From Haemophilus parahaemolyticus (lineage in GTDB: Bacteria > Pseudomonadota > Gammaproteobacteria > Enterobacterales > Pasteurellaceae), in NCBI RefSeq assembly GCF_018373095.1, contig NZ_JAHAHT010000080.1:1-8439 (forward strand): a stretch of 8,439 nt of DNA, given 5' to 3'. The stretch's first letter is position 1. The number at the start of each line of letters is the position of its first letter. The notes beneath the pieces are model-generated. The model saw only the letters and a list, made by a program, of their open reading frames with translations. It was not told the DNA's origin and did not search any database. Below, piece by piece: positions 1-7,073 of this stretch. A program made the translations under genes and the position numbers.

Positions 1-1481
1 CCTGTTCTACCTTTAGCATCTTGAAGATTCGGGATAAACTCGCTTGCTGCTGCTTGTTCAACGGCTTTAAGCATCTCTTCTTCTGTCGCATTTGGTCTGC
101 CATACATCAAATTTTCACGCACAGAACGGTGCAATAATGAAGTATCTTGAGTTACCAAGCCAATTTGTGAACGCAAACTTTCTTGCGTAATATCACGAAC
201 GTTCTGACCATCAATGGTAATTGAGCCGTTTTGAATATCGTAGAAACGGAGCAATAAGTTCGTCAGTGTTGATTTTCCTGCCCCACTGCGCCCAACTAAA
301 CCGACTTTTTCACCTGGTTTAATCGTTAAATCAAATTTTTTAAGCAATGGTTTACGTGGATCGTAAGCAAAATCAACGTGATCAAACTTGATTTCGCCTT
401 TGGTTACCGCAAGTGGTTTGGCATCGGTTTTATCCACCACACTATGTGGTTTCGAGAGTGTTCCCATTCCATCTTGTACTGTGCCAAGATTTTCAAATAA
501 ACGAGCGAATTCCCACATAATCCATTGTGATAAACCTTTGATGCGTAATGCTAAAGCAGTTGAAGTTGCTATCGCACCCGCACTCACAAGCTCTTGTGAC
601 CAAAGCCACAAGCCAATGCCTGCCGTAGAAACGATTAAACTGATGCTCGTGAAGTTAGTCAATGTTTCAATCACTGTCACCAAACGCATCTGTTTATGCA
701 CCGTGACCATAAACTCTTCCATTGACTCTTTCGCATAAGCTGATTCACGATTGCCGTGTGAGAAGAGTTTGACTGTAGCGATGTTAGAATAAGCATCGGT
801 AATTCGTCCTGTCATGAGGCTTCGTGCATCTGACTGTTCTTGGGCGGCAAAAGCAAGTTTCGGCACGAAAATTTTAATGGTTAAACCAAGTGAAATAACC
901 CATAAAATAAAGGGCAAAAACAGCCAACTATCAAACTGCAGCAAGATCACACTTGAAGTTGCAAGATAAACGGCAACATAAATCAGCATATCTGCACAGG
1001 TCATCACCACATCGCGCACTGCAAGGGCTGTTTGCATCACTTTTGCTGATACACGCCCTGCAAATTCGTCTTGATAGAAGCCCATACTTTGTCCAAGCAT
1101 CAAGCGGTGGAAATTCCAACGTAAACGCATAGGGAATACACCTTGCAAACTTTGGAAGCGGATACTGCTTGATAAAAAGACAAGCAGCACGCCTAAGATT
1201 GCGATGCAAAACATTGTGATAATTGAACCGCTTTTCTCTGCCCAAAGTTCAGACGGGCTGAAGTGATTGACCCAATCGACCAATTCGCCCATAAATTGAA
1301 ACAGAACCGCCTCAATAATCCCCACACTTGCTACTAAGATGGTAAGCAAAATCAAGTAAAAGCGCATTCCTTTTGTTGCATCATAAATGAAAGGAAGCAA
1401 ACCAGCTTTTGGGGTTTGAGGCTGTTCGTTTGGATAGGTTTCGATTCGATTTTCGAACCAAGTGAATAATTTATTGAACAT
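1..1481 (-). CDS. ABC exporter, fused permease and ATPase (MsbA/multidrug type), 3' end outside window
   Basis: An open frame of 493 codons runs from an ATG at 1481 to the left edge without a stop. It encodes a half-size exporter: an N-terminal membrane domain with about six hydrophobic segments (roughly residues 38-60, 84-105, 160-178, 183-203 and a pair around 280-315), then a nucleotide-binding domain from about residue 355. The Walker A motif GRSGAGKST is at residues 397-405 and the Q-loop glutamine (VTQDTS) is near residue 445. The ABC signature, Walker B and H-loop would lie beyond the edge; full-length relatives are about 600 residues, so roughly 120 are missing. An RBS-like TAGGA precedes the ATG. 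Such proteins work as inner-membrane dimers that export lipids, drugs or peptides; the substrate cannot be read from the sequence. The start is 19 nt past the terminator that follows luxS, so its expression is unclear. The family is secure, but I assign no gene name. Confidence 0.93.
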   Translation of the reverse strand, partial: MFNKLFTWFENRIETYPNEQPQTPKAGLLPFIYDATKGMRFYLILLTILVASVGIIEAVLFQFMGELVDWVNHFSPSELWAEKSGSIITMFCIAILGVLLVFLSSSIRFQSLQGVFPMRLRWNFHRLMLGQSMGFYQDEFAGRVSAKVMQTALAVRDVVMTCADMLIYVAVYLATSSVILLQFDSWLFLPFILWVISLGLTIKIFVPKLAFAAQEQSDARSLMTGRITDAYSNIATVKLFSHGNRESAYAKESMEEFMVTVHKQMRLVTVIETLTNFTSISLIVSTAGIGLWLWSQELVSAGAIATSTALALRIKGLSQWIMWEFARLFENLGTVQDGMGTLSKPHSVVDKTDAKPLAVTKGEIKFDHVDFAYDPRKPLLKKFDLTIKPGEKVGLVGRSGAGKSTLTNLLLRFYDIQNGSITIDGQNVRDITQESLRSQIGLVTQDTSLLHRSVRENLMYGRPNATEEEMLKAVEQAAASEFIPNLQDAKGRT

Positions 1482-1500
1482 ATTTTTCCTAAAAGATATT

Positions 1501-1525
1501 AAACAAAACAGCCCCAAAGGGGCTG
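1501..1525 (-). terminator. Intrinsic terminator downstream of luxS
   Basis: Read on the minus strand, a perfect 7-bp GC-rich stem, CAGCCCC paired with GGGGCTG around a TTT loop (1525-1509), is followed directly by TTTTGTTT (1508-1501). This is the form of a Rho-independent terminator. It starts 33 nt after the luxS stop codon. On the plus strand the hairpin is followed by ATTTATGCGG, with no good T-tract, so it should work in one direction only. It lies only 19 nt before the start codon of the ABC exporter gene. Confidence 0.88.
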
Positions 1526-1558
1526 ATTTATGCGGAATCTAACACAAAATTCCTAGAT

Positions 1559-2068
1559 TTAAGGATTCAACAACTTCTCATCTAATGCTAAATCTTCGTT
1601 GCGATTTATACCAATGCCTTTTGCTAACACATCACGTGCAATTTGGTGAGCTTCTTCTAAAGAGTGCTCTTTATATGAACCGCATTGGTATTCGTTTAGC
1701 TCTGGAATTTTTGATACATCTGGCACTTTGTTTAACGCATCTTTCATTGAAGCTGTCCATGCTTGTACTACATCTTGCTCACTTGGTGCACCAATTAAGG
1801 ACATATAAAACCCAGTGCGGCAACCCATTGGCGAAATATCAATAATTTCTACGTTTTCGCTATTTAAGTGATCGCGCATAAAGCCTGCGAAAAGGTGTTC
1901 CATGGTATGAATACCACGCACTGGTAGAATATCAATATTTGGGCGGCAGAAGCGTAAGTCAAACACGGTAATAGTATCGCCTTTTGGCGTTGTCATTGTT
2001 TTTGCTATGCGAACTGCTGGAGCATTCATTCTAGTATGGTCTACTTTAAAACTATCTAATAAAGGCAT
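1559..2068 (-). CDS. luxS: S-ribosylhomocysteine lyase (AI-2 synthesis protein LuxS)
   Basis: A complete protein of 169 residues, the usual LuxS length. LuxS cleaves S-ribosylhomocysteine into homocysteine and 4,5-dihydroxy-2,3-pentanedione, the precursor of autoinducer-2, in the cytoplasm as part of the activated methyl cycle. The metal-binding HxxEH motif is at residues 54-58 (HTMEH), and the third metal ligand fits Cys129 in QCGSY. The catalytic cysteine is Cys83 in MGCRTGF. The N-terminal VDHTRM (residues 9-14) and FDLRFCRPN around Arg39 are also typical. The ATG at 2068 is preceded by a strong AGGAGA Shine-Dalgarno. It lies 25 nt after the letB stop with no clear promoter between, so it is probably co-transcribed as the last gene of the cluster, and a terminator follows. 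The partner gene for S-adenosylhomocysteine nucleosidase (pfs/mtnN) is not in the window. Nothing is truncated or missing. Confidence 0.97.
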   Translation of the reverse strand: MPLLDSFKVDHTRMNAPAVRIAKTMTTPKGDTITVFDLRFCRPNIDILPVRGIHTMEHLFAGFMRDHLNSENVEIIDISPMGCRTGFYMSLIGAPSEQDVVQAWTASMKDALNKVPDVSKIPELNEYQCGSYKEHSLEEAHQIARDVLAKGIGINRNEDLALDEKLLNP

Positions 2069-2093
2069 AATTTTCTCCTAATAATAAATCTTT

Positions 2094-4760
2094 CTATTCC
2101 GCAATTCCTTGATCCCACTCTGGGGCTTCTTGCGGAATTTTACGTTGTAATAAGAAATGGCGGTTTGGTTTCGCCTGTGGTTGCACAACTCGGCTTGATG
2201 GGGTTGAGAACGCGATACCACCGTTTAACAATTGCGACATTGTTCCTGAGTTCATACTTACGCCTTGTAAGCTAATATCCATCGTGTAACCTGAAGCCGC
2301 CCAGAATTCGGTGTTATTACGTACCAAATGCTGATATTTATTTTCAATTGCTAAGTGAATAAAAACCCGATCGCCTAGCTCACTTAAGTTCATTTTTTTG
2401 ACAATACCTACCTGCATTCCGCGATATAAAACGGGTGCTTCAACTTGAATGCCTTGTGCATTACTGGTTTCCACAATCACAGGAAAACCGCTGTCGTAAG
2501 TGGTTTTGAGGGTATCCGTGTCCTCAAGAGTAAACTGAGTTTCAGCTTTACCACTCCCCGCTTCCACGCTAATATAATTTTGCAATGCCGCATCAATGTT
2601 TTTCACCCCTGAAGTAGAAATTTCAGGCGAGATCACATTAAATTTGCTGCCTACTTTAGCAAGCAATGGATAATATTGCCCTTCGACATAAGCGGTCGCT
2701 TTTATCTGTTTTCTTGCATTTTGCAATTCAAGTTTTTCGACCTTACCCACGGTCAAACCCATATATTTGATGTCCATTCCTTCTGATAACTTGGAAGCAT
2801 CTTTAGCAATTAACGTGAGGTAAGTATTACTCGAAAGAGCTTTATCTTTGCTTGCAAAAAGGGTTTTGCTGCCACTTCCCGCTTGATTATCAAAGCCAAT
2901 TGCCCCTTTAAGCGTTCGCATAATTGGTGCAGCTTGAATATTTACCCCTTTAAGCGACACATCAGCAGAAACAGCAGGTTCAACCCAATAACGACTTTTT
3001 TCGCTGATTAAGTGGCGATAAGCAGGTTCAATAAAGAGATCAACCTCAAACTGTTTTTGCGTTGGGCTCACTTTCAGCACTTCCCCAACTTGGAAGTCAC
3101 GATAAAGCACAACCGATCCTTGGCTTATGCCAGAAAGCTCTTTTGCAGAAAGCGTCAGTGTTGCTCGTTTTTCACTAGATGCTACACCAAGCTCGGCGTG
3201 ATCCGTGTCTTTGTAAAGCGGGTATTCACTTTTTGCCTCGCCCGTTGGCTTATCTGAAATTAAACGCACACCTCCTTTCACCCAATCACTTGGCGAGCCT
3301 GCTTTAATGCGTAAACCATCTAGCCCGATATTTACATCTAAGTTAGAAATCGCCATAAATTTACTATTTTGCCCAACCAAATGACGATATGGGGGATAAA
3401 TCACCCCTTGGAACTCAACGTTATTCAATGTGAGTTTTCGTTTTAAAATTTCACCAATTTGCACATCGTTGTAATAAATGCCTTGCCCTTCATCTACGCC
3501 ATAAGATTCACTTGCATGGAATGTTAGAGTTAACATATTCGGCAGATTTAATAGAAAATCTTCTTCTCTTTCTACATTGAATTGAAGTTGTTCTTTTCCA
3601 GATCCACTTATTACATCAAAATAAGCACCACGAAACAGATCGCTGATCTTACTAATTTGATCGGCGTTTAAACTAAATTTAGGCTCTCTTAATAAAATTT
3701 TCGTCTCTGTTTTAAATAAATGAATATAATTTGGATCAATTAATAAAGTACCTTTCAAAATACCCTGTTGTGTTTTTTGCATTTTATCAGTAATGCCGTT
3801 AATATCTTTTGGTTGCATTAAGTCCGTTAAAATGCCGATTTGAACATTTTTATGAAAAACGCCAGTCTTTTGCAATTTAAGACTTTCGTTCATTGGAACT
3901 AAAATTTGAACATCAATACCACGTTTAGCAGATTTAAAATCGTGATAGAGTGAATAAGTTTGTCCTTGTTCAGCTGCTTCAGCATTATCTGGAGAGTCAA
4001 AAGCTACACCACCAATGACCATTGAAGCAAGGCTGTCCATAGAGACATCAACCCCAGACAGATTTGCTTTCACATTCACTCCACTAATATTCCAGAAACG
4101 GCTATTTTTTTTCACTAATCCCGCATCTTTTTTATTAATGAGTAAATCAATTTCAACTTTTTTACGATCGGCACTAAAACGGTAATCGGCAACTTGTCCT
4201 ACTGGTGCTTTACGGTAATATACGGGAGAACCTGAAGATAACGAGCCAAGATCATCAGAAATTAATTTCACTAATAAGGCATCATCACTCGCAATTGCAA
4301 GAGGTGCTTCATCTTCAGCAATAAATTCATCTTCTCTTTTGGCGTTAGGATCATTATTGGGCTTTAATGTGATGTAGTTACCTGAAACAAGCGTATCTAA
4401 ACCAGAAATCCCAGCAAGAGAAGCGGTGGCTTTTACTAGCCAGAATTGTGTGCCTTCTTTGAGTACAGAACGAGCTTCTGGATTGATTTCCGCTTGTACT
4501 TCAACTTCTTTTAAATTATCTACAAAGTAAACTTTTTTCACGATACCGATTTGTAAACCTTGATAACGCACGGCGGTCTTGCCTGCTGTAATACCGTTAC
4601 CTTCGTGAAAACGGATCGTAATTATCTCTCCTCGTTCTTGTAAAATTTGGAAAAACAGCAAACAACCAATAATAAATGCCACGATTGGCAACAACCAGAA
4701 AGGAGATATTCTGCGAGGTTTTTTGATTTTTGCAGGCTTAGCATCTAATTGATCAGTCAT
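2094..4760 (-). CDS. letB: Seven-MCE-domain envelope lipid-transport protein LetB (YebT type)
   Basis: A complete protein of 888 residues; E. coli LetB is about the same length, while PqiB, with three MCE domains, is near 550. A basic cytoplasmic stretch (residues 11-18) and one membrane anchor (about 20-40) lead into seven MCE domains at roughly 44-135, 160-256, 280-388, 405-504, 531-625, 645-735 and 758-852. Each carries a form of the V-Y-(R/Q)-G-x-x-V/I-G core, for example at 63-72, 179-188, 300-309, 427-436, 550-559, 665-672 and 777-785. LetB of E. coli forms a hexameric tube that spans the periplasm and carries phospholipids between the two membranes. Domain 3 is the most divergent and has an extra segment around residues 313-335. 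A short polar tail follows domain 7. An AGAGGA Shine-Dalgarno supports the ATG at 4760. The usual partner letA (yebS/pqiA-like) is not next to it; lpxM lies 22 nt upstream and luxS 25 nt downstream. Some databases would name this gene pqiB or yebT. Confidence 0.93.
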   Translation of the reverse strand: MTDQLDAKPAKIKKPRRISPFWLLPIVAFIIGCLLFFQILQERGEIITIRFHEGNGITAGKTAVRYQGLQIGIVKKVYFVDNLKEVEVQAEINPEARSVLKEGTQFWLVKATASLAGISGLDTLVSGNYITLKPNNDPNAKREDEFIAEDEAPLAIASDDALLVKLISDDLGSLSSGSPVYYRKAPVGQVADYRFSADRKKVEIDLLINKKDAGLVKKNSRFWNISGVNVKANLSGVDVSMDSLASMVIGGVAFDSPDNAEAAEQGQTYSLYHDFKSAKRGIDVQILVPMNESLKLQKTGVFHKNVQIGILTDLMQPKDINGITDKMQKTQQGILKGTLLIDPNYIHLFKTETKILLREPKFSLNADQISKISDLFRGAYFDVISGSGKEQLQFNVEREEDFLLNLPNMLTLTFHASESYGVDEGQGIYYNDVQIGEILKRKLTLNNVEFQGVIYPPYRHLVGQNSKFMAISNLDVNIGLDGLRIKAGSPSDWVKGGVRLISDKPTGEAKSEYPLYKDTDHAELGVASSEKRATLTLSAKELSGISQGSVVLYRDFQVGEVLKVSPTQKQFEVDLFIEPAYRHLISEKSRYWVEPAVSADVSLKGVNIQAAPIMRTLKGAIGFDNQAGSGSKTLFASKDKALSSNTYLTLIAKDASKLSEGMDIKYMGLTVGKVEKLELQNARKQIKATAYVEGQYYPLLAKVGSKFNVISPEISTSGVKNIDAALQNYISVEAGSGKAETQFTLEDTDTLKTTYDSGFPVIVETSNAQGIQVEAPVLYRGMQVGIVKKMNLSELGDRVFIHLAIENKYQHLVRNNTEFWAASGYTMDISLQGVSMNSGTMSQLLNGGIAFSTPSSRVVQPQAKPNRHFLLQRKIPQEAPEWDQGIAE

Positions 4761-4782
4761 AAATTCCTCTTAGATAAAAATT

Positions 4783-5739
4783 TTATTTATAAATATCTTG
4801 CCCATCACGACGCGTTTTTAATAAACGTAAAATCCAGACATATTGCTCTGGCGATTTGGTGACGAAATATTCAATTACTTTATTCATTTCACGAGCGGAT
4901 TGCTCAGGCGTGCCCGAAAATTCAAGCGGTGGTAAAAATTCCATTTGATACACACCTTTATCGGCTAGGTAAGATGGAAACATTGGGATAACAACAGCAT
5001 TCGCTAATTTTGCCATTTTTGTTAATCCTGGCAAGGTAGCTTTTTCTGTGGCGAAAAAATCGGTATATACGCTTAGCTCTTCACCAAAATCTTCATCTGG
5101 TAAAAAATAACCCATTTTGCCTTTTCTAACATCAGCTAAAAAAGGTTTAATCCCATTTTGGCGTGTGTGCATTCGCCCACCAAAGCGCTCGCGAGTTGCA
5201 TTCCATAACCAATCCACGAGTGCATTTCGGTGTGGATTATACATTGAAACCATCGGCATTCCGTGTGTATGCAGAATAATCCCGGACGCATCAATTGCCC
5301 AAGTGTGTGGCACAAGCAGAATAATATTTTTGCCTTCCGCTTTGGCTTGATAAATGTGCTCAAGCCCGATAAATTCACTCCGTTTTTGCAGATGTTTCAC
5401 CGAGCGCACTGCAATTTCGCCAATGCCCAACATGGTTTGAGCTACAGTAATAAACATTTTTTCAATGATTTCCGACCGTTTCTCTTCACTCCAATCGGGG
5501 AAGCAGTAACGTAGGTTCACATCAGAACGATGAAATTGCTTGTTGCCTGTTTTTTTCAAATATCGACAAATGATTTTACCAACTAAAGCAGCCAATTTAT
5601 CGCGTAATCGATAGGGAATAAAACCTAATATGAGCAATGTAAATACGCCTAGCCAAACGCCCCAATACTTTGGTAATAAAAATTGCCATAAAAATTTATG
5701 TGTGTAGCCTTTTTGCTCTGTAATTTCAGTCATCTTCAT
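4783..5739 (-). CDS. lpxM: Lipid A late acyltransferase, LpxM/MsbB type
   Basis: A complete protein of 318 residues of the LpxL/LpxM/HtrB family (E. coli LpxM has 323). These inner-membrane enzymes add a secondary fatty acyl chain from acyl-ACP to Kdo2-lipid A precursors on the cytoplasmic face. One hydrophobic anchor lies at about residues 25-44. The catalytic HX4D motif is H145-T-W-A-I-D150. Other family blocks are YNPHRN (167-172), RFGGRM (185-190), the DEDFGE block (215-220), a KATLPGLTKMAKLA stretch and the C-terminal PEQYVWILRLLKTR. The DEDFGE and KATLPGL blocks resemble LpxM more than LpxL, but LpxL cannot be fully excluded. The first ATG (5739) directly follows the rnfE TAG, and a second ATG two codons on (5733) is also possible. 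Neither has a good Shine-Dalgarno, which suggests translation by coupling to rnfE. The short distance to letB suggests both serve outer-membrane lipid assembly. Confidence 0.92.
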   Translation of the reverse strand: MKMTEITEQKGYTHKFLWQFLLPKYWGVWLGVFTLLILGFIPYRLRDKLAALVGKIICRYLKKTGNKQFHRSDVNLRYCFPDWSEEKRSEIIEKMFITVAQTMLGIGEIAVRSVKHLQKRSEFIGLEHIYQAKAEGKNIILLVPHTWAIDASGIILHTHGMPMVSMYNPHRNALVDWLWNATRERFGGRMHTRQNGIKPFLADVRKGKMGYFLPDEDFGEELSVYTDFFATEKATLPGLTKMAKLANAVVIPMFPSYLADKGVYQMEFLPPLEFSGTPEQSAREMNKVIEYFVTKSPEQYVWILRLLKTRRDGQDIYK

Positions 5740-6432
5740 CTATTTTTTATCAATCAAGTTTTTAATGGCTAACATTACCCCTAAACCTATAAAGGCACCA
5801 GGGGGTAAAATGGCTAATAATAAACCAGAATCTAAGTGTAACACATCTAGGCGTAATGATTTCGCCCAATCGCCTAATAATAAGTCTAACCCATCAAAAA
5901 GCGTGCCTTGCCCAAGTAATTCACGCAATGCCCCCAATACAACAAGACTTAATGTTGCCCCTAAACCCATCGCAAAGCCATCAAAGGCAGATTGTGCCAC
6001 ATTGTTCTTTGAAGCGTAAGCTTCTGCTCGTCCGATCACAATACAGTTGGTTACAATCAATGGAATAAAAATCCCTAGTGATTGATAAACCGAATAAGCA
6101 AATGCATTCATTAATAATTGCACTGCGGTTACTACAGTGGCGATAATCATCACATAAATCGGAATACGAATATCATTAGGGATCACTTTGCGAAACAGCG
6201 AGATCGTAGTATTTGTGGCAATCAGTACAAACATTGTTGCCAAGCCAAGTCCTAACGCATTCGTCACGCTGTTTGATACCGCTAAAAGCGGACAAAGCCC
6301 AAGCAATTGCACCAACGCACTGTTATTTTTCCAAACACCATCCATAAATAGCGTTTTCCAGACACTTGGTGTTGGGCTGTTTTCCGTTTCGATTTGAGTA
6401 ACAGGAATTTGATTTTCAATTTCTGTTGACAT
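5740..6432 (-). CDS. rnfE: Electron transport complex subunit RnfE (RsxE)
   Basis: A complete membrane protein of 230 residues from the ATG at 6432. A GTG at 6450 in the same frame would add six residues, but it lies inside rnfG, before the Shine-Dalgarno; AGGAGG sits just ahead of the 6432 ATG, so the later start is preferred. About six membrane segments are visible. The family blocks LGLCPLLAVS (Cys47) and VTNCIVIGRAEA (Cys130) carry the cysteines that, with those of RnfA, hold the [2Fe-2S] cluster inside the membrane. RIPIYVM, GTLFDG and LPPGAFIGLG also match the family. Compared with E. coli RsxE, the N-terminus is about 20 residues longer and polar, and the C-terminal tail is shorter, as I recall for Haemophilus RnfE. 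It is the last rnf gene here, 8 nt after rnfG. The gene after it is lpxM, not nth, which I recall as the usual neighbour. Confidence 0.96.
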   Translation of the reverse strand: MSTEIENQIPVTQIETENSPTPSVWKTLFMDGVWKNNSALVQLLGLCPLLAVSNSVTNALGLGLATMFVLIATNTTISLFRKVIPNDIRIPIYVMIIATVVTAVQLLMNAFAYSVYQSLGIFIPLIVTNCIVIGRAEAYASKNNVAQSAFDGFAMGLGATLSLVVLGALRELLGQGTLFDGLDLLLGDWAKSLRLDVLHLDSGLLLAILPPGAFIGLGVMLAIKNLIDKK

Positions 6433-6436
6433 AATT

Positions 6437-6442
6437 CCTCCT
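6437..6442 (-). promoter_or_regulatory. Shine-Dalgarno that fixes the rnfE start
   Basis: A perfect AGGAGG (minus strand) overlaps the rnfG TAG stop codon and lies 4 nt before the ATG at 6432. It favours that ATG over the in-frame GTG at 6450, and its overlap with the upstream stop suggests rnfG and rnfE are translated in a coupled way. Confidence 0.85.
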
Positions 6443-7073
6443 ATTTGCACGATCTCAGCTGCTCAACAAGTTCAGGATGCTGTACCAATTCGGTCATTAC
6501 CCATTTCGCATTTTCACGCACATTATTGACGACTGCTCGCGGGGTAATCGTCGCTCCCGTGAATTGATCAAACTGACCACCATCTTTTTTCACTGCCCAA
6601 GCGGCTTCATTCTCAAGTGAAAACACCTTACCTGCGAAAGATAAAATCCAATCTGAAATGCGAGTTTCGATTTTATCGCCTAGACCTGGTGTTTCGGCGT
6701 GTTGCAAGGTTCTCACACCTAACACCTTGCCATCTGGTTCAATTCCCATCAGCAATACAATATTGCCTGAATAGCCGTCAGGTGCAGTGCCTTGTATTGC
6801 GTAAGCAGTTGTTTTATCTGCTTTTTTTGCAATATAGATGCGGTTTAAATGTGGTGCATCAGGTAAATTTGCCACTTTACAAGTTGCCAGTAAATCATTA
6901 TCGAAATAATTTCGTGGGACAACCTCGTGTAATAAAGCTCGTTGCTGATTAGCCGTTACTTCATCAATTCGCCCTTTAGTAAGCAGATAAACGCCCGTAG
7001 AAACCGCAGTACAAACCAAGGCAATCATTCCCAATAACAGGGCGTATTTTAAGGTAATTTTTGAGGTATTCAT
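6441..7073 (-). CDS. rnfG: Electron transport complex subunit RnfG (RsxG), FMN-binding
   Basis: A complete protein of 210 residues. RnfG is a membrane-anchored periplasmic flavoprotein that passes electrons within the Rnf complex. One N-terminal membrane segment (about residues 9-32) is followed by an FMN-binding domain. The flavin is attached through a phosphoester to a threonine in the S/T-G-A-T motif, here TGAT at 172-175, so Thr175 is the expected site. The HAETPGLGDKIE block (125-136) is also typical of the family. Two cysteines (Cys65 and Cys209, the residue before the last) lie in the predicted periplasmic part. The ATG overlaps the rnfD stop by one base (TAATG). Only a weak GAGA-type ribosome site precedes it, so translation probably depends on rnfD. 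Confidence 0.96.
   Translation of the reverse strand: MNTSKITLKYALLLGMIALVCTAVSTGVYLLTKGRIDEVTANQQRALLHEVVPRNYFDNDLLATCKVANLPDAPHLNRIYIAKKADKTTAYAIQGTAPDGYSGNIVLLMGIEPDGKVLGVRTLQHAETPGLGDKIETRISDWILSFAGKVFSLENEAAWAVKKDGGQFDQFTGATITPRAVVNNVRENAKWVMTELVQHPELVEQLRSCK

Noticed and set aside
388..738. A 116-codon plus-strand frame opposite the ABC exporter
   Set aside because: It lies wholly opposite a well-supported coding frame and shows no recognisable domain.
931..1245. A 104-codon minus-strand frame within the ABC exporter gene
   Set aside because: It is out of frame with the exporter, whose frame is continuous here and has clear family motifs.
4105..4112. A run of eight T (A8 in letB) as a phase-variation tract
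   Set aside because: It encodes Lys-Lys-Asn inside a conserved domain, is short, and ordinary for AT-rich genomes. Seven-base runs in rnfC, rnfG and lpxM are similar. No tetranucleotide repeats of the Haemophilus phase-variable kind were seen.
4761..4800. AT-rich gap before letB as a promoter
   Set aside because: TATAAA can be found, but there is no acceptable -35 hexamer at the right spacing, and the gap is only 22 nt.
5765..6068. Plus-strand frames opposite rnfE, and similar ones opposite luxS, letB, lpxM, rnfG and rnfD
   Set aside because: All are shadows of strong minus-strand genes and encode low-complexity or unrecognisable peptides.
6433..6450. In-frame GTG at 6450 as the rnfE start
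   Set aside because: It precedes the AGGAGG site and overlaps rnfG by 10 nt; the ATG at 6432 is correctly placed after that site.
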